Assembly (NCBI GenBank): GCA_013112575.1
Contig: JABFGG010000021.1
Span: forward strand, 18,101-82,100
DNA length: 64,000 nt
Direction: 5' to 3'
From: Chloroflexota bacterium
GTDB lineage: Bacteria > Chloroflexota > Anaerolineae > Anaerolineales > UBA11579
Position numbers and translations under genes: made by a program. Below the pieces are notes generated by a model, which saw only the letters and a program-made list of their open reading frames with translations, was not told the origin of the DNA and did not search any database. This document shows, piece after piece, positions 42,690-54,911 of this stretch (position 1 is the stretch's first letter; every line of letters starts with the position of its first letter).

Positions 42690-43490
42690 TTAATTCGCCT
42701 GACTGTCAACGCGAGGGCGCAGGTGGATTTCGCTGGCCTCGAAGCTTTTTTCTTCGCTTGTTGACAGCCTCAGCCGGAGATAACCATGTTCATCGAGACC
42801 GATGAGTTGGCCGGAAATAGCTTTTATGCTTTCGCCGGTTGACCTGATTTCCACATCTTCGCCTTTATAGGCCAGGTGGTTTTCCCAGGCATTGATAAAG
42901 CCTGAGGTTTTCAGTTTTGGCCACCAATCTAATAATCTCGCCAATACCTCACGGATTAATGTTTCGCGTTGCACTTTGTGCCCGAGTATCTCTTCGACAG
43001 ACGTTGCCGGAAAGTTCAGGCTCTCGGCAGGCGGCACAGATTGGGTTGCAACATTGATGCCCATTCCAATTAAGACGTGTTCAAGCTCGTCACCACGCCA
43101 ATGGGCTTCGGCCAGAACCCCGCACGCCTTTTTCCCAGCTAACAGCACATCATTGGGCCATTTGATCTGCGCAGCTGATTGATACCCCAGCAGAGCTTTG
43201 CACACCGCTAGTGCACCCAAACCGGTGATCTTGGGGATATCGGTGGCCGAAATGCGATTTGTGGGCAGTAACAGACTCATGGCTATCGCAGCCCCGGGTG
43301 GCGTATGCCAGCTACGCCCGGAGCGTCCGCGACCTTTAGTTTGCTCGTCGGCCACCACCAGGCTGAAGGGCTGTGCCCCACCTTGCGCCTGTTTGGTCAC
43401 TTCATCATTGGTAGAACCCACCGTCGGTAGATAAAGGATGTCATTGATAGGGAGGTCTTGCAGGGCTTGGGCCAGGGAGTTTTGATCCAT
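42690..43490 (-). CDS. birA: Biotin-[acetyl-CoA carboxylase] ligase
   Basis: A 266-residue class I biotin protein ligase without the DNA-binding domain, so it does not act as a repressor. Motifs: [13 protein letters not shown], the biotinyl-AMP loop [39 protein letters not shown] and GMGINVATQ. The C-terminal SH3-like domain (about 215-260) is present. It attaches biotin to carboxylase carrier proteins. It is transcribed away from rpsB. Confidence 0.95.
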   Translation of the reverse strand: MDQNSLAQALQDLPINDILYLPTVGSTNDEVTKQAQGGAQPFSLVVADEQTKGRGRSGRSWHTPPGAAIAMSLLLPTNRISATDIPKITGLGALAVCKALLGYQSAAQIKWPNDVLLAGKKACGVLAEAHWRGDELEHVLIGMGINVATQSVPPAESLNFPATSVEEILGHKVQRETLIREVLARLLDWWPKLKTSGFINAWENHLAYKGEDVEIRSTGESIKAISGQLIGLDEHGYLRLRLSTSEEKSFEASEIHLRPRVDSQAN

Positions 43491-43577
43491 ACCTGGATTC
43501 TACTCGGCTAACCCCGCTTTTGAACACACTGGGATTTGGCTTATTGTTTGACTCATCTGGACGGCATATGGCCCCTA

Positions 43578-43608
43578 TGATATACTCCCGCCCGGCCTGC
43601 TACAGGCC
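43578..43608 (+). promoter_or_regulatory. rpsB promoter (extended -10) and leader hairpin
   Basis: TGATATACT at 43578-43586 fits an extended -10. The 120-nt leader has GGCCTG-CTA-CAGGCC (43594-43608). Long structured leaders before rpsB often serve autoregulation by S2; this is inference here. Confidence 0.45.
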
Positions 43609-43705
43609 AAAATCTCACACGCAGCCCGACTCAAACAGGTGTGCTGGTCAACCCAGTCCTGCTAGAGAAAGAAGGCTGCGGAGGAAAAAAACAAGGAGTT
43701 ACCCT

Positions 43706-44773
43706 ATGGCCGACATTACCATGAAGGCCCTGTTGGAAAGCGGCGTCCACTTTGGTCATCGAACCCATCGTTGGAACCCACACATGAGGCCGTACATCTT
43801 TACGGAACGTAACGGCATTCACATCATTGACCTCCAACAGACCGTCAAATATCTCGATGATGCATATAAATTAGTGCGTGACCTGGTCGCTGATGGCGGC
43901 ACCATGTTATTCGTGGGCACCAAACGCCAGGCGCAAGAAACCATTGAGACCGAAGCCCAACGGGCTGGTATGCCGTACGTCACAGTACGCTGGCTGGGCG
44001 GCATGCTCACCAACTGGAAAACCATGCGCGAACGCATCCAGGAATTGGATCGTCTTGAGCGCATGCGTGAGCGCGGCGACTTTGACCGCCTCACTAAAAA
44101 AGAAGGCTTGATGTTGAGCCGCAAGATCGAGAAGCTGGAAACACGCTTTGGCGGTATTCGCCACATGCACAAGCTCCCCGACTTGATCTTCGTGGTGGAC
44201 GTACGCCGCGAGGAGACCGCTGTCAAAGAGGCTAACGTCCTCGACATTCCTTTGCTGGCCCTGGTCGACACCAATTGTGATCCACGCGATATCGACCACG
44301 TCATACCTTCCAACGACGATGCCATTCGCGCCATCAAATTGATGGTCACCCATATGGCGGATGCTGTTGAAGAAGGCCGCGCTATGCGCAAGGACGACTC
44401 CGAAGCTGCACCAGTCGCTGATTCTGTCCCCACTCAGGCCGATGTAGAAGGTGGTGAGATGGAAGAAGATCCCCTCACCGATGAAGAACTGTTGGGTACA
44501 GCTACTCTGGCAAAGATGGCTGAAGCAGCCGAGGCCGAAGAAGCCGCTGCCGCCGAGAAAGCTGCTGAAGAAGCCGCCGCAGCAGAAGAAGTTGCTGCCT
44601 CTGAAGAAGGGGCAGAGGGCACTGAAGAGACAGCAGAGGGCGAAGAAGTTGCAGAAAGTGAAGCAACTGAAGCAACCGAAGCTGCGGCTGAAGAGGCCGA
44701 GGCTCCTTCTGAAGAAGCAAGTGCAGATGAAGAAAAAAGTGAAGAAGAAGTAAAAGCGGGCGAGGAAGAATAG
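43706..44773 (+). CDS. rpsB: 30S ribosomal protein S2 with long acidic C-terminal tail
   Basis: A 355-residue protein. Residues 1-230 are a normal S2: [74 protein letters not shown]. Typical S2 is 230-260 residues; here about 110 extra residues of Ala/Glu repeats ([12 protein letters not shown] and similar) follow. The ATG at 43706 has AAGGAG upstream; the open frame before it is not coding. tsf starts 3 nt after the stop. The tail is low-complexity and probably disordered and surface exposed. Confidence 0.95.
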   Translation: MADITMKALLESGVHFGHRTHRWNPHMRPYIFTERNGIHIIDLQQTVKYLDDAYKLVRDLVADGGTMLFVGTKRQAQETIETEAQRAGMPYVTVRWLGGMLTNWKTMRERIQELDRLERMRERGDFDRLTKKEGLMLSRKIEKLETRFGGIRHMHKLPDLIFVVDVRREETAVKEANVLDIPLLALVDTNCDPRDIDHVIPSNDDAIRAIKLMVTHMADAVEEGRAMRKDDSEAAPVADSVPTQADVEGGEMEEDPLTDEELLGTATLAKMAEAAEAEEAAAAEKAAEEAAAAEEVAASEEGAEGTEETAEGEEVAESEATEATEAAAEEAEAPSEEASADEEKSEEEVKAGEEE

Positions 44774-44776
44774 AAC

Positions 44777-45400
44777 ATGGCCATCACCACAGAACAGATC
44801 AAAGAACTGCGTAAAGCCACAGGCGCAGGCATTATGGACTGTCGCGAAGCCCTGGAAGATGCGGGTGGCGACTTTGACAAAGCTGTAGATTACTTACGCC
44901 AGAAGGGCCTTTCCAAAGCTGCCAAACGCGCCGGGCGCGAGGCTTCTGAAGGTGTCGTTGAACTCTACTCGCATGGCAATGGACGCGTGGGTGTTATGGT
45001 TGAAGTCAATTGCGAGACCGATTTTGTGGCCCGCTCGGACTCGTTCCGAGAATTTGCTCACGAGATCGCCTTGCAGATCGCGGCCAATTCACCCGAGTTC
45101 GTCAGCGACGAGGATGTTCCGGAAGAAGTGCTGGAGCGTGAACGTCAGGTTGCTCGCAAGAGCGCGGAAGAAGAAGGCAAACCCGCCGATGTTATCGAGC
45201 GCATCGTTGACGGGCGTATCGACAAATATCGCCAGGAAGTGGTGCTGCTGCGCCAGGCTTACATCCGTGACGAAGACACCACTATTCAAGACCTGCTGAA
45301 TGAAAAGGTCGGTAGTATTGGTGAAAACATCCTCGTGCGGCGCTTCGAGCGCTGGGAACTCGGCGAACGCGTCGAGTCGGATGATGAGGAAGAAGAATAG
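44777..45400 (+). CDS. tsf: Elongation factor Ts (short form)
   Basis: A 207-residue nucleotide-exchange factor for EF-Tu. The UBA-like N-terminus ITTEQIKELRKATGAGIMDC, then the core VEVNCETDFVARSDSFREF, is conserved. E. coli EF-Ts has about 280 residues; this is the shorter type with one core subdomain, as in Thermus. The C-terminus ends in an acidic tail (ESDDEEEE). It follows rpsB after 3 nt, the classic pair, and ends at a terminator before pyrH. Confidence 0.96.
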   Translation: MAITTEQIKELRKATGAGIMDCREALEDAGGDFDKAVDYLRQKGLSKAAKRAGREASEGVVELYSHGNGRVGVMVEVNCETDFVARSDSFREFAHEIALQIAANSPEFVSDEDVPEEVLERERQVARKSAEEEGKPADVIERIVDGRIDKYRQEVVLLRQAYIRDEDTTIQDLLNEKVGSIGENILVRRFERWELGERVESDDEEEE

Positions 45401-45406
45401 TTTTTC

Positions 45407-45434
45407 AAGGCCAACCCCAGGGTTGGCCTTTTTT
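45407..45434 (+). terminator. tsf terminator
   Basis: AAGGCCAACCC and GGGTTGGCCTT (11-bp stem, minimal loop) followed by TTTT. The pyrH start is close behind, so this is either partial termination or an attenuator. Confidence 0.85.
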
Positions 45435-45447
45435 CTAGCATGAGTAA

Positions 45448-46200
<753 letters not shown>

Positions 46201-46374
46201 GGTAGGTAAGCCAGACACTCAGGTGCTTTTGTTTCAGTGATAAAATACCTAAACTATCAAATATCGTCTTTTAATACCGTTGACTTTGTGATTGAGAGCT
46301 TTTCGAGTATGCTTAAATAGCTGTTCGCACAGTGATTTTGTGCGCGCAGTCAATGCTTTTTGAGGAGAAATGCA

Positions 46375-46929
46375 GTGATAAATGATGCGCTCAAAGATGC
46401 AGAAGGCCGCATGAAAGCTTCCATTCAAGCTTTAGAAAATGACCTTTCGGCTATTCGTACAGGTCGTGCCAGCCCAGCCTTAGTTGAAAACTTGCCCGTG
46501 GAATACTACGGTACGCCTACGCCCTTGTTGCAGTTGGCTACCATCAGTGTACCGGAGCCGCGCTCCTTGCTCATCAAACCCTATGATGCCTCCAGCCTCA
46601 AGGATGTTGAGCGCGCTATTCAGGTTTCGGACCTGGGCCTGACGCCCAATAACGACGGCAAGAGTATCCGGCTGAATCTGCCCCCGCTGACAGAAGAACG
46701 CCGCAAGGATTTAGCCAAGGTCGTGCAGTCCCGTCTGGAAGAAGCACGCGTTTCTGTACGAAATGTACGTCGCGATACCATCAAAGAAATGCGCGAATAT
46801 GAAGATGAGAAATTGATCTCTGAGGATGATATGAAGCGTGGTGAGGATGATACGCAAAAGCTCACCGACCGTATGGTAGAAGAGATCAATGAGATTGGCG
46901 AGCGCAAAGAGAAAGAGATCATGGAGGTC
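46375..46929 (+). CDS. frr: Ribosome recycling factor
   Basis: Begins at GTG 46375 with GAGGAG 8 nt upstream, giving 184 residues, close to the usual 185. The three-helix bundle motif IRTGRASPALVENLPVEYYG, then SVPEPRSLLIKPYD and LTPNNDGKSIRLNLPPLTEE, is diagnostic. It splits post-termination ribosomes together with EF-G. uppS follows closely. Confidence 0.96.
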
Positions 46930-46945
46930 TGAGCCTCCATTTCCA

Positions 46946-47677
46946 ATGAGCAATAACACTAAGCTAGACCTCCCTGAGATCGTGCCGCAGCACATCGCCA
47001 TTATTATGGATGGCAATGGCCGCTGGGCGCGACGGCGCGGCTTGCCGCGTCTGGCAGGACATCGTGCCGGGACGGAGAACTTGCGCCGTGTTATTGAAGC
47101 CTGTGTGGAATTTGGTGTTAAATATCTGACGATCTACGCTTTTTCTACAGAGAACTGGACACGTCCACGCGACGAGGTCAGTGGTCTGATGCGTATTTTC
47201 GATGACGTATTTGACCGTGAGTTGGCCGAGTTGGACCGGCAGGGGGCTCAGTTGCGTCACATTGGTCGCCTGGATGGCCTCAACGATTCTTTGCGCGAGA
47301 AAGTGCGCAATGGCATTGCCATGACAAAAGACAATGATCGCCTGGTGCTCAATGTGGCTTTCAATTACGGCTCTCGTGATGAGATCGTGCACGCAATTCA
47401 GGAAATGATCAAAGATGGCCTTGATTCTGAAGAGGTTGATGAGGATCTGGTTTCCAGCTATCTCTTCACTGCACAGTCGCCCGACCCGGATCTCGTTATC
47501 CGCACCTCGGGGGAGCAGCGCACCAGCAATTTTTTGCTGTGGCAATCGGCTTATTCAGAATGGATTTTCCCGGACGTCTACTGGCCTGACTTTGGTCGAG
47601 ATGAATTGCTGGCAGCCATCCAGGAATTTGGCAGCCGCGAACGCCGGTATGGTGGTTTAGTACCGCAACAAACCTGA
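46946..47677 (+). CDS. uppS: Undecaprenyl diphosphate synthase
   Basis: A 243-residue cis-prenyltransferase making the C55 carrier lipid for cell wall synthesis. The catalytic motif HIAIIMDGNGRWARRRGLPR holds the essential Asp. Also present are HRAGTENLRRVIEAC, LTIYAFSTENWTRP, NVAFNYGSRDEIVHAI, DPDLVIRTSGEQRTSNF and LLWQSAYSEWIFPDVYWPDF. The start at ATG 46946 is 14 nt after the frr stop; no clear ribosome site, so coupling is likely. cdsA follows. Confidence 0.96.
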   Translation: MSNNTKLDLPEIVPQHIAIIMDGNGRWARRRGLPRLAGHRAGTENLRRVIEACVEFGVKYLTIYAFSTENWTRPRDEVSGLMRIFDDVFDRELAELDRQGAQLRHIGRLDGLNDSLREKVRNGIAMTKDNDRLVLNVAFNYGSRDEIVHAIQEMIKDGLDSEEVDEDLVSSYLFTAQSPDPDLVIRTSGEQRTSNFLLWQSAYSEWIFPDVYWPDFGRDELLAAIQEFGSRERRYGGLVPQQT

Positions 47678-47679
47678 GA

Positions 47680-47685
47680 TAAAAT
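47680..47685 (+). promoter_or_regulatory. -10-like box before cdsA
   Basis: TAAAAT ends 8 nt before the cdsA ATG, overlapping the end of uppS. The position matches other leaderless starts in this window, but operon read-through from uppS is equally possible. Confidence 0.3.
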
Positions 47686-47693
47686 ACACATCT

Positions 47694-48503
47694 ATGCTGC
47701 TGCAACGCTTGCTGGTCTCACTTGTGATGCTGCCGGTCAGTTTGATCGTGGTCCTATACGGTGGCTGGCTGTATGCAGTTGTACTTGCTGTTTTTTTTGC
47801 CATAGCAGCTTCCGAATACACAACGTTAATGAAAGCCGGTGGGCATAGGCCCGCCGGTTTTATCGTTATAAGTGCAGTATTGCTATTTATCCTGGCAAGA
47901 CAATGGGATGAAAATAGCTGGTGGCTGCTGCCACTGGCCATTATGGTCACCATGATCTACCACGTATGGGCTTATGATCGCGGTCGTGATGAGGCGGGTA
48001 CAGATTTCATAACCAGTATTGCCGGTATTTTTTATATTGCTGTGTTGGCCTCGTATTACATTGTTTTGCGTGCTTTACCCAATGGCATGTGGTGGGTGCT
48101 GCTAACCCTGCCTGCCATCATGTTTGCGGATAGCGGAGCCTATCTCATAGGGTCCCGTTTTGGCCGCCACAAACTCACCCGCCGCGTCAGCCCCAAGAAA
48201 TCCTGGGAAGGCTACATTGGTGGCATCCTTTCCTCCGCCATCGGTACGCCTTTGTTAGCCCTGGTCTATTACCAATTTGGTATGGATGCTCAGATTACCT
48301 GGTGGCACGCCGCGCTGCTTGGCTTAGTGTTAGGTGTCCTAACCTTGTTTGGAGACCTGGGTGTGAGTATGCTCAAGCGCCAGGTGGGGGTTAAGGACAC
48401 AGGCAATGTCCTTCCCGGGCACGGCGGCATCTTTGATCGTACTGACTCCTGGCTATGGGGTGCGCCCCTGGCCTATTTTTTGATAATTTGGTTCTTTCAA
48501 TGA
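47694..48503 (+). CDS. cdsA: Phosphatidate cytidylyltransferase
   Basis: A 269-residue membrane enzyme with about eight hydrophobic segments that makes CDP-diacylglycerol, the precursor of phospholipids. The C-terminal signature is KRQVGVKDTGNVLPGHGGIF followed by DRTDSWLWGAPL. Earlier ADSGAYLIGSRFGRHKL and RRVSPKKSWEGYIGG fit the family. It is the last gene of the rpsB-cdsA block; glpX follows after 30 nt with its own ribosome site. Confidence 0.95.
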   Translation: MLLQRLLVSLVMLPVSLIVVLYGGWLYAVVLAVFFAIAASEYTTLMKAGGHRPAGFIVISAVLLFILARQWDENSWWLLPLAIMVTMIYHVWAYDRGRDEAGTDFITSIAGIFYIAVLASYYIVLRALPNGMWWVLLTLPAIMFADSGAYLIGSRFGRHKLTRRVSPKKSWEGYIGGILSSAIGTPLLALVYYQFGMDAQITWWHAALLGLVLGVLTLFGDLGVSMLKRQVGVKDTGNVLPGHGGIFDRTDSWLWGAPLAYFLIIWFFQ

Positions 48504-48533
48504 GACGAAATTTTGCCAGAGGAGGCAATATTT

Positions 48534-49520
48534 ATGAATGACCTGGAACCCACACGCAACCTGGCCATGGAGTTCGGGCGTGTAACAGAAGCTGCTGCTT
48601 TATTAGCCGCGCGTTATATGGGGCGCGCCGCCAAAGAAGATGCCGATCAGGCTGCAGTGGATGGCATGCGCTTGATCCTTAACAGCGTGGTCATGGAAGC
48701 AACTGTGGTGATCGGGGAGGGGGAAAAAGATGAAGCTCCTATGTTGTACAACGGGGAAGTTTTGGGGACAGGTGCAGGCCCACAGATGGACCTGGCTGTT
48801 GATCCTATTGATGGCACTCGCCCTCTGGCGCAGGGGCGCCCTAACTCGATCGCGACAGTGGCCGCGGCCCCGCGTGGCACCATGTACGATCCTGGCCCCT
48901 TTGTTTACATGGACAAGATCGCCGTAGGCCCGGCTTGTAAAGGGGTCATCGATATCGAAAAACCGGTAGAGGATAACCTTACGGCGATTGCCAAGGCCCT
49001 TGATAAACGTCCCAGTGACGTAACTGTCGTTATCCTGGATCGCCCACGGCATGACGAACTATTTACCGAAGTGCGCCGTTGTGGAGCCCGTATCCGCATG
49101 ATCGATGATGGTGACGTGGCGGGTGCATTGATGACGGCCTGGCCGGATTCGGGTATCGATGTGCTCATGGGCATTGGCGGTACACCGGAGGGTGTCATCG
49201 CCGCCTGTGCTTTACGTGCCATGGGTGGCGAGATCCAGGGCAAGCTGTATGCCCGCAACGAAGAAGAACTCAAGCGGGGACGTGAGCTGGGCTTCGATTT
49301 TGATTCGATCATCACCATGGACAGCTTGGTTTCCTCCAACGACGTATTTTTCGCAGCCACCGGCATTACGGACGGCGAGTTGCTGGACGGCGTCAAGTAT
49401 ATTTCCAATGGCGCTCGTACGGAAACCATAGTGGTGCGCGGCATCACAGGCACTGTCAGGCGTATTAATGCCACACATAGCTTTGATAAGCTCGATATGA
49501 TCAGTTCGTTGCACTATTGA
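48534..49520 (+). CDS. glpX: Fructose-1,6-bisphosphatase class II
   Basis: A 328-residue GlpX-type enzyme for gluconeogenesis. Motifs: VVIGEGEKDEAPMLYNGEVL and AVDPIDGTRPLAQGRPNSIA (metal and phosphate sites), YMDKIAVGPA, MGIGGTPEGVIAACALRAMG. The ATG at 48534 follows GAGGAGG at good spacing. It supports hexose-phosphate formation for the glycogen cluster elsewhere in the window. It ends at a strong bidirectional terminator. Confidence 0.95.
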   Translation: MNDLEPTRNLAMEFGRVTEAAALLAARYMGRAAKEDADQAAVDGMRLILNSVVMEATVVIGEGEKDEAPMLYNGEVLGTGAGPQMDLAVDPIDGTRPLAQGRPNSIATVAAAPRGTMYDPGPFVYMDKIAVGPACKGVIDIEKPVEDNLTAIAKALDKRPSDVTVVILDRPRHDELFTEVRRCGARIRMIDDGDVAGALMTAWPDSGIDVLMGIGGTPEGVIAACALRAMGGEIQGKLYARNEEELKRGRELGFDFDSIITMDSLVSSNDVFFAATGITDGELLDGVKYISNGARTETIVVRGITGTVRRINATHSFDKLDMISSLHY

Positions 49521-49539
49521 TATATTGACTGACTACAAA

Positions 49540-49571
49540 GCAAAAGGGACGAGCACGCTCGTCCCTTTTGC
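49540..49571. terminator. Bidirectional terminator between glpX and trmO-like gene
   Basis: GCAAAAGGGACGAG and CTCGTCCCTTTTGC: perfect 14-bp stem with a CACG loop; A and T runs serve both strands. Confidence 0.9.
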
Positions 49572-49595
49572 CTTTAACTAAGTTTTGCCCCTTTG

Positions 49596-50096
49596 TTATT
49601 CTTCCATCTCTTCAAAAAGGTTCAGCCCTTCTTCAGGTACGTGGTCCAGGCCCCAATCCAGCCATTCAGGGATCTCGGCTTCGTTGACTCGGTCCATGAT
49701 CGGGAAATAACCTTTGATATCCAGGATGGGGGAGCCTTCAAAGCCATCGATCATATTTACATGGATGATGCCCTTCTCGTGATCAACAGCTTCGATCTTG
49801 CACGGCGTGCTGAGGATGGGGTTGGGACGTATTTGGGAGCGGGTTGCGAAGATGCCGGTCATCTTGCCCGGTGCGTAGGGCGGTTCGACCTGCAGGTCAA
49901 TGGCCTCTCTGGCTTCGATGCCGCCATGCTCGTGTGCCCAGAAGAGCACGGTCATGTGGCTGAATTGGTCGAGCACCTTGAGGGCCGGCCGAAATTGCGG
50001 CAGGACCTCAAGGTGAATATCGCCCTCGTCCCGGTGGATATACCCGATGGGGTAGACTTGAAATGCCTCCAGGCCGCTAAACAATTTGTCGTTCAT
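49596..50096 (-). CDS. TrmO/YaeB-like protein (tRNA methyltransferase O family)
   Basis: A 166-residue protein of the TsaA/TrmO beta-barrel family, which uses SAM to methylate t6A in certain tRNAs. The signature FATRSQIRPNPILSTPCKI is close to the family's FATRSPxRPNPIGLS, with Leu-Ser in place of Gly-Leu. Also present: VYPIGYIHR and DIKGYFPIMDR (family DIKPYxPxxD). The protein is shorter than E. coli TrmO (235), lacking the C-terminal domain. It starts within the end of the padR gene (ATGA). Coupling to a PadR regulator suggests a role beyond tRNA modification. Confidence 0.75.
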   Translation of the reverse strand: MNDKLFSGLEAFQVYPIGYIHRDEGDIHLEVLPQFRPALKVLDQFSHMTVLFWAHEHGGIEAREAIDLQVEPPYAPGKMTGIFATRSQIRPNPILSTPCKIEAVDHEKGIIHVNMIDGFEGSPILDIKGYFPIMDRVNEAEIPEWLDWGLDHVPEEGLNLFEEMEE

Positions 50097-50668
50097 TCCG
50101 ATCTCCTTTTGTGATCTAGCGCTTTTGGTTGTTTTTCTAGTCGTTCATTTAGCTTTTTCAGCCATTTGATCTCGGCGGCAAGCTGGTGCAACAGGTAATC
50201 AAAAAAGATGCCTATATAAAAATTCTCACGCATGGGGTGCTCTTCAACAGCCTGGCTGAGGAATTTATGTGTGGCCTGCTGGTCCTTCAAATACGTTTGG
50301 ATAGCTTGCTGTGCTCTCTTGGGTGGCAATGCTCCCAGGTTGTCGAGGCCCAGTAAAAAGGATGAGTATTCGCGTTTTGGTTTGGCCAGCGTTTGTAGAG
50401 ATGCTTGCTGCCACATCTTTTTCCCGGCAGGGGTCAGGTGGTAGACCTTGCGCGCCGGCCCGCGCCCTTTCGGTGGCTCCATCTTTCCACTCAGCCATCC
50501 CGCTTGCTCTAATTTTGAAAGCACGCGGTAGATGGAGGAAAATCCGATCTCGGTCCAGGAGCGCATGTTGCGTTCTTCGATGACTTGCTCGATCTCGTAG
50601 GCGTGGCGGGGTTGCTCTACGATCAGGCTAAGTAGCGCCAATTCCGCATTTGAGATTTCTGTTTCCAT
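50093..50668 (-). CDS. PadR family transcriptional regulator
   Basis: A 191-residue regulator. The N-terminal winged helix (about 1-85) reads SNAELALLSLIVEQPRHAYE, IGFSSIYRVLSKLEQAGWL and KVYHLTPAGKKMW. The C-terminal dimerisation helices (about 95-185) belong to the longer PadR group (Vir_act_alpha_C). ATG 50668 has GAGGAT upstream. It likely represses its own promoter, where palindromes lie at 50683-50713. Confidence 0.9.
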   Translation of the reverse strand: METEISNAELALLSLIVEQPRHAYEIEQVIEERNMRSWTEIGFSSIYRVLSKLEQAGWLSGKMEPPKGRGPARKVYHLTPAGKKMWQQASLQTLAKPKREYSSFLLGLDNLGALPPKRAQQAIQTYLKDQQATHKFLSQAVEEHPMRENFYIGIFFDYLLHQLAAEIKWLKKLNERLEKQPKALDHKRRSE

Positions 50669-50682
50669 AAATATCCTCATCT

Positions 50683-50713
50683 GATAATATTATCTATCAA
50701 GAATATACCTTGA
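50683..50713. promoter_or_regulatory. Candidate PadR operator
   Basis: GATAATATTATC (50683-50694) is a perfect 12-bp palindrome, followed by TCAAG-AATATAC-CTTGA (50697-50713), a 5-bp inverted repeat. Both lie just upstream of the padR start, where an autorepressor would bind. Confidence 0.5.
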
Positions 50714-50854
50714 GTCATAGAGTATGTCAAGTGGTAAATACGTTTATGGTCGATAACTCAAATTCCAAAGAGAAGGTAGTTTGCAGCTATACGTTTCCCC
50801 ACTAGCCTTGGTCAAGGAACTATTTGTTTACCCCTTTGCTTCGTGATCAGATGG

Positions 50855-50886
50855 CCTGAATGCTCCCTTTTGGGGGAGCATTCAGG
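50855..50886. terminator. Hairpin downstream of tyrosine phenol-lyase
   Basis: CCTGAATGCTCCC and GGGAGCATTCAGG form a perfect 13-bp stem with a 6-nt loop, 15 nt after the gene's stop. There is no T run on the minus strand, so its efficiency as a terminator is uncertain. Confidence 0.6.
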
Positions 50887-50901
50887 TTTATAGAAATCTC
50901 T

Positions 50902-52819
<1,918 letters not shown>

Positions 52820-53015
52820 AATTATCCCAATTCCCTAATAATATTCTGCAATAGATACTATCAGAAGAATTATATTAAGTAAACAATGGTTTCTGTTTTG
52901 CTTCTTTTGTTTTTTTGGGGAAATGACATATGCTCTGCTGGATGAACAATTTCCGGTAGCCTAATCACTTTGAGCTTCCAGGTCTAGATGCTCGAAGGTT
53001 TTTTGATATTGATGT

Positions 53016-53044
53016 TTGACACTTATATGTAGGAGTGGTAAACT
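53016..53044 (+). promoter_or_regulatory. metK promoter
   Basis: TTGACA (53016-53021), 17-nt spacer, TAAACT (53039-53044). Transcription would begin about 25 nt before the riboswitch. Confidence 0.75.
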
Positions 53045-53074
53045 ACCGCCCGAAATTAAATAGACCCATCTTGT

Positions 53075-53232
<158 letters not shown>

Positions 53233-53246
53233 ATGGAGGAAGCTTC

Positions 53247-54458
53247 ATGAGCACTACTTTTATGCAGTCCCCCAGCCTGATGTTCACATCAGAGTCTGTC
53301 ACGGAGGGACACCCCGACAAGATGTGTGACCAGATCAGTGATGCTGTTCTGGATGCCTGTCTTGAGCAAGACCCCTATTCACGTGTGGCCTGCGAAACGG
53401 CCATCAAAACCGGCTTTGTAATGTTACTGGGGGAGATCACCACGCAGGCTAATCTCAACTACGATAAATTGGTACGCGAAGCAGTTAAGGAAATTGGCTA
53501 TGATCGCGGCAAATACGGTTTCGACAGTGAGACATGTGGTGTGCAGGTTGCCATTGCCCAGCAGTCTGGCGACATAGCCATGGGCGTAGACAAGGCCCTG
53601 GAAGCTAAAGCCGGCGAAATGACCGAAGAGCAAATTGATGCCGTTGGAGCAGGTGACCAGGGCATGATGTTCGGTTACGCCTGTAACGAAACCGATACTC
53701 TGATGCCCTTACCCATTTACCTGGCCCACAAGTTGACCCGCCGTTTATCCGAAGTACGCCGTGATGGCACACTGCCCTGGCTGCGCCCTGATGGCAAAAG
53801 CCAGGTGACCGTTGAATATGCCAATGGCAGCCCCAAACGCATCGACACTGTGCTGATCAGCACCCAGCACTCCCCCGACATTTCCCAGGAAGATATCCGC
53901 AAGGCCATCATCGAGCATGTGATCACGCCTGTGCTGCCTGAGGATATGGTGGACGATGAGTTGAAGATCTACGTCAATCCCACCGGCCGTTTTGTTATTG
54001 GTGGCCCGATGGGTGATGCCGGTGTGACCGGTCGTAAGATCATTGTGGATACTTATGGTGGTATGGGCCGTCACGGCGGAGGCGCATTCAGCGGCAAGGA
54101 TCCCACGAAGGTAGACCGCTCGGCGGCTTATGCTTCACGCTGGGCTGCCAAGAATGTGGTAGCGGCTGGTTTGGCCGACCGCATTGAAATTCAGGTGGCC
54201 TATGCCATTGGTGTGGCGCGCCCATTGAGCATCAATGTGGAGACTTTTGGCACCGGCAAGCTTCCTGATGAGAAGATCGCCGAGTTGATCGACGAACATT
54301 TTGATCTGCGCCCCGGCGCTATCATCCGCGACCTGGACCTGCGCCGCCCGATCTACAAGCAAACTGCGGCATACGGCCACTTTGGCCGCGATGACCTCGA
54401 TTTGCCCTGGGAGCGCACCGATAAGGCTGATGCACTAAAGAAAGCGGCTGGCGTATAA
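53247..54458 (+). CDS. metK: S-adenosylmethionine synthetase
   Basis: A 403-residue enzyme making SAM from methionine and ATP. Motifs: [20 protein letters not shown], the Mg/K site [32 protein letters not shown] and [19 protein letters not shown]. The ATG at 53247 follows GGAGGA. It is controlled by the SAM-I riboswitch directly upstream, giving product feedback. It ends at a bidirectional terminator shared with the thioredoxin gene. Confidence 0.97.
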   Translation: MSTTFMQSPSLMFTSESVTEGHPDKMCDQISDAVLDACLEQDPYSRVACETAIKTGFVMLLGEITTQANLNYDKLVREAVKEIGYDRGKYGFDSETCGVQVAIAQQSGDIAMGVDKALEAKAGEMTEEQIDAVGAGDQGMMFGYACNETDTLMPLPIYLAHKLTRRLSEVRRDGTLPWLRPDGKSQVTVEYANGSPKRIDTVLISTQHSPDISQEDIRKAIIEHVITPVLPEDMVDDELKIYVNPTGRFVIGGPMGDAGVTGRKIIVDTYGGMGRHGGGAFSGKDPTKVDRSAAYASRWAAKNVVAAGLADRIEIQVAYAIGVARPLSINVETFGTGKLPDEKIAELIDEHFDLRPGAIIRDLDLRRPIYKQTAAYGHFGRDDLDLPWERTDKADALKKAAGV

Positions 54459-54486
54459 TCTGGCAGCAAGTAATTTAAGCAATAAA

Positions 54487-54516
54487 AAAAGCTCCCACAA
54501 GAGTGTGGGAGCTTTT
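54487..54516. terminator. Bidirectional terminator between metK and thioredoxin
   Basis: AAAAGCTCCCACA and TGTGGGAGCTTTT: perfect 13-bp stem with an AGAG loop. Confidence 0.9.
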
Positions 54517-54533
54517 GCTTTAAGGGTAATTGT

Positions 54534-54866
54534 TTATGCGAGGTGGGCTTCGAATTTCTGGATGATCTTGTCTTTAGGTTGGTAGCCGGTCATGCGCTCT
54601 TTCATCTCACCGGCGTTGAAGACCATGAGGGTGGGAACGCCCATCACGCCGTATTGCATGGCGATGTCTGGGTTGTGGTCCACGTCTACTTTGACGACCT
54701 TGACGTTGTCGGCCCACTCATTAGCGGCCAGGTCATCGACGATGGGGTCGAGCATTTTGCAGGGGCCGCACCATACGGCGCCAAAATCTACAACTACCGG
54801 GCCTTCGGCCTGGATAACTTCATCTTGGAATGTGTCCTGCGTTACTTCGAGCATGTTGCTGCCCAT
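54534..54866 (-). CDS. trxA: Thioredoxin
   Basis: A 110-residue thioredoxin of standard length with active site WCGPC (VVDFGAVWCGPCKMLDPI) and cis-Pro loop GVMGVPTLMVF. It reduces disulfides in cytoplasmic proteins. GGAGG is 7 nt before the ATG. Its promoter, with flanking inverted repeats, lies at 54912-54956. Confidence 0.96.
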   Translation of the reverse strand: MGSNMLEVTQDTFQDEVIQAEGPVVVDFGAVWCGPCKMLDPIVDDLAANEWADNVKVVKVDVDHNPDIAMQYGVMGVPTLMVFNAGEMKERMTGYQPKDKIIQKFEAHLA

Positions 54867-54911
54867 TGTGTTCCTCCGTGAAATTTGTAAAAGGTAGTTT
54901 TTATTTGAAAT

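Noticed and set aside
43520..43705. In-frame extension of rpsB upstream of 43706
   Set aside because: AAGGAG sits directly before ATG 43706, the S2 family starts there, and the extension covers the promoter and leader hairpin.
44500..44760. Repetitive GAAGAAG/GCTGCT sequence considered as a repeat array
   Set aside because: It is in frame with rpsB throughout and is a coding low-complexity tail. No CRISPR-like repeat-spacer pattern was seen anywhere in the window.
44434..44880. 148-residue Ser-rich frame on the minus strand opposite rpsB/tsf
   Set aside because: It is the mirror of the GAA/GCN codons of the Ala/Glu tail; no ribosome site, and both plus-strand genes are certain.
49593..50114. 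173-residue plus-strand frame opposite the trmO-like gene
   Set aside because: The minus strand encodes the TrmO signature and has AAGGAG before its ATG; the plus frame has neither.
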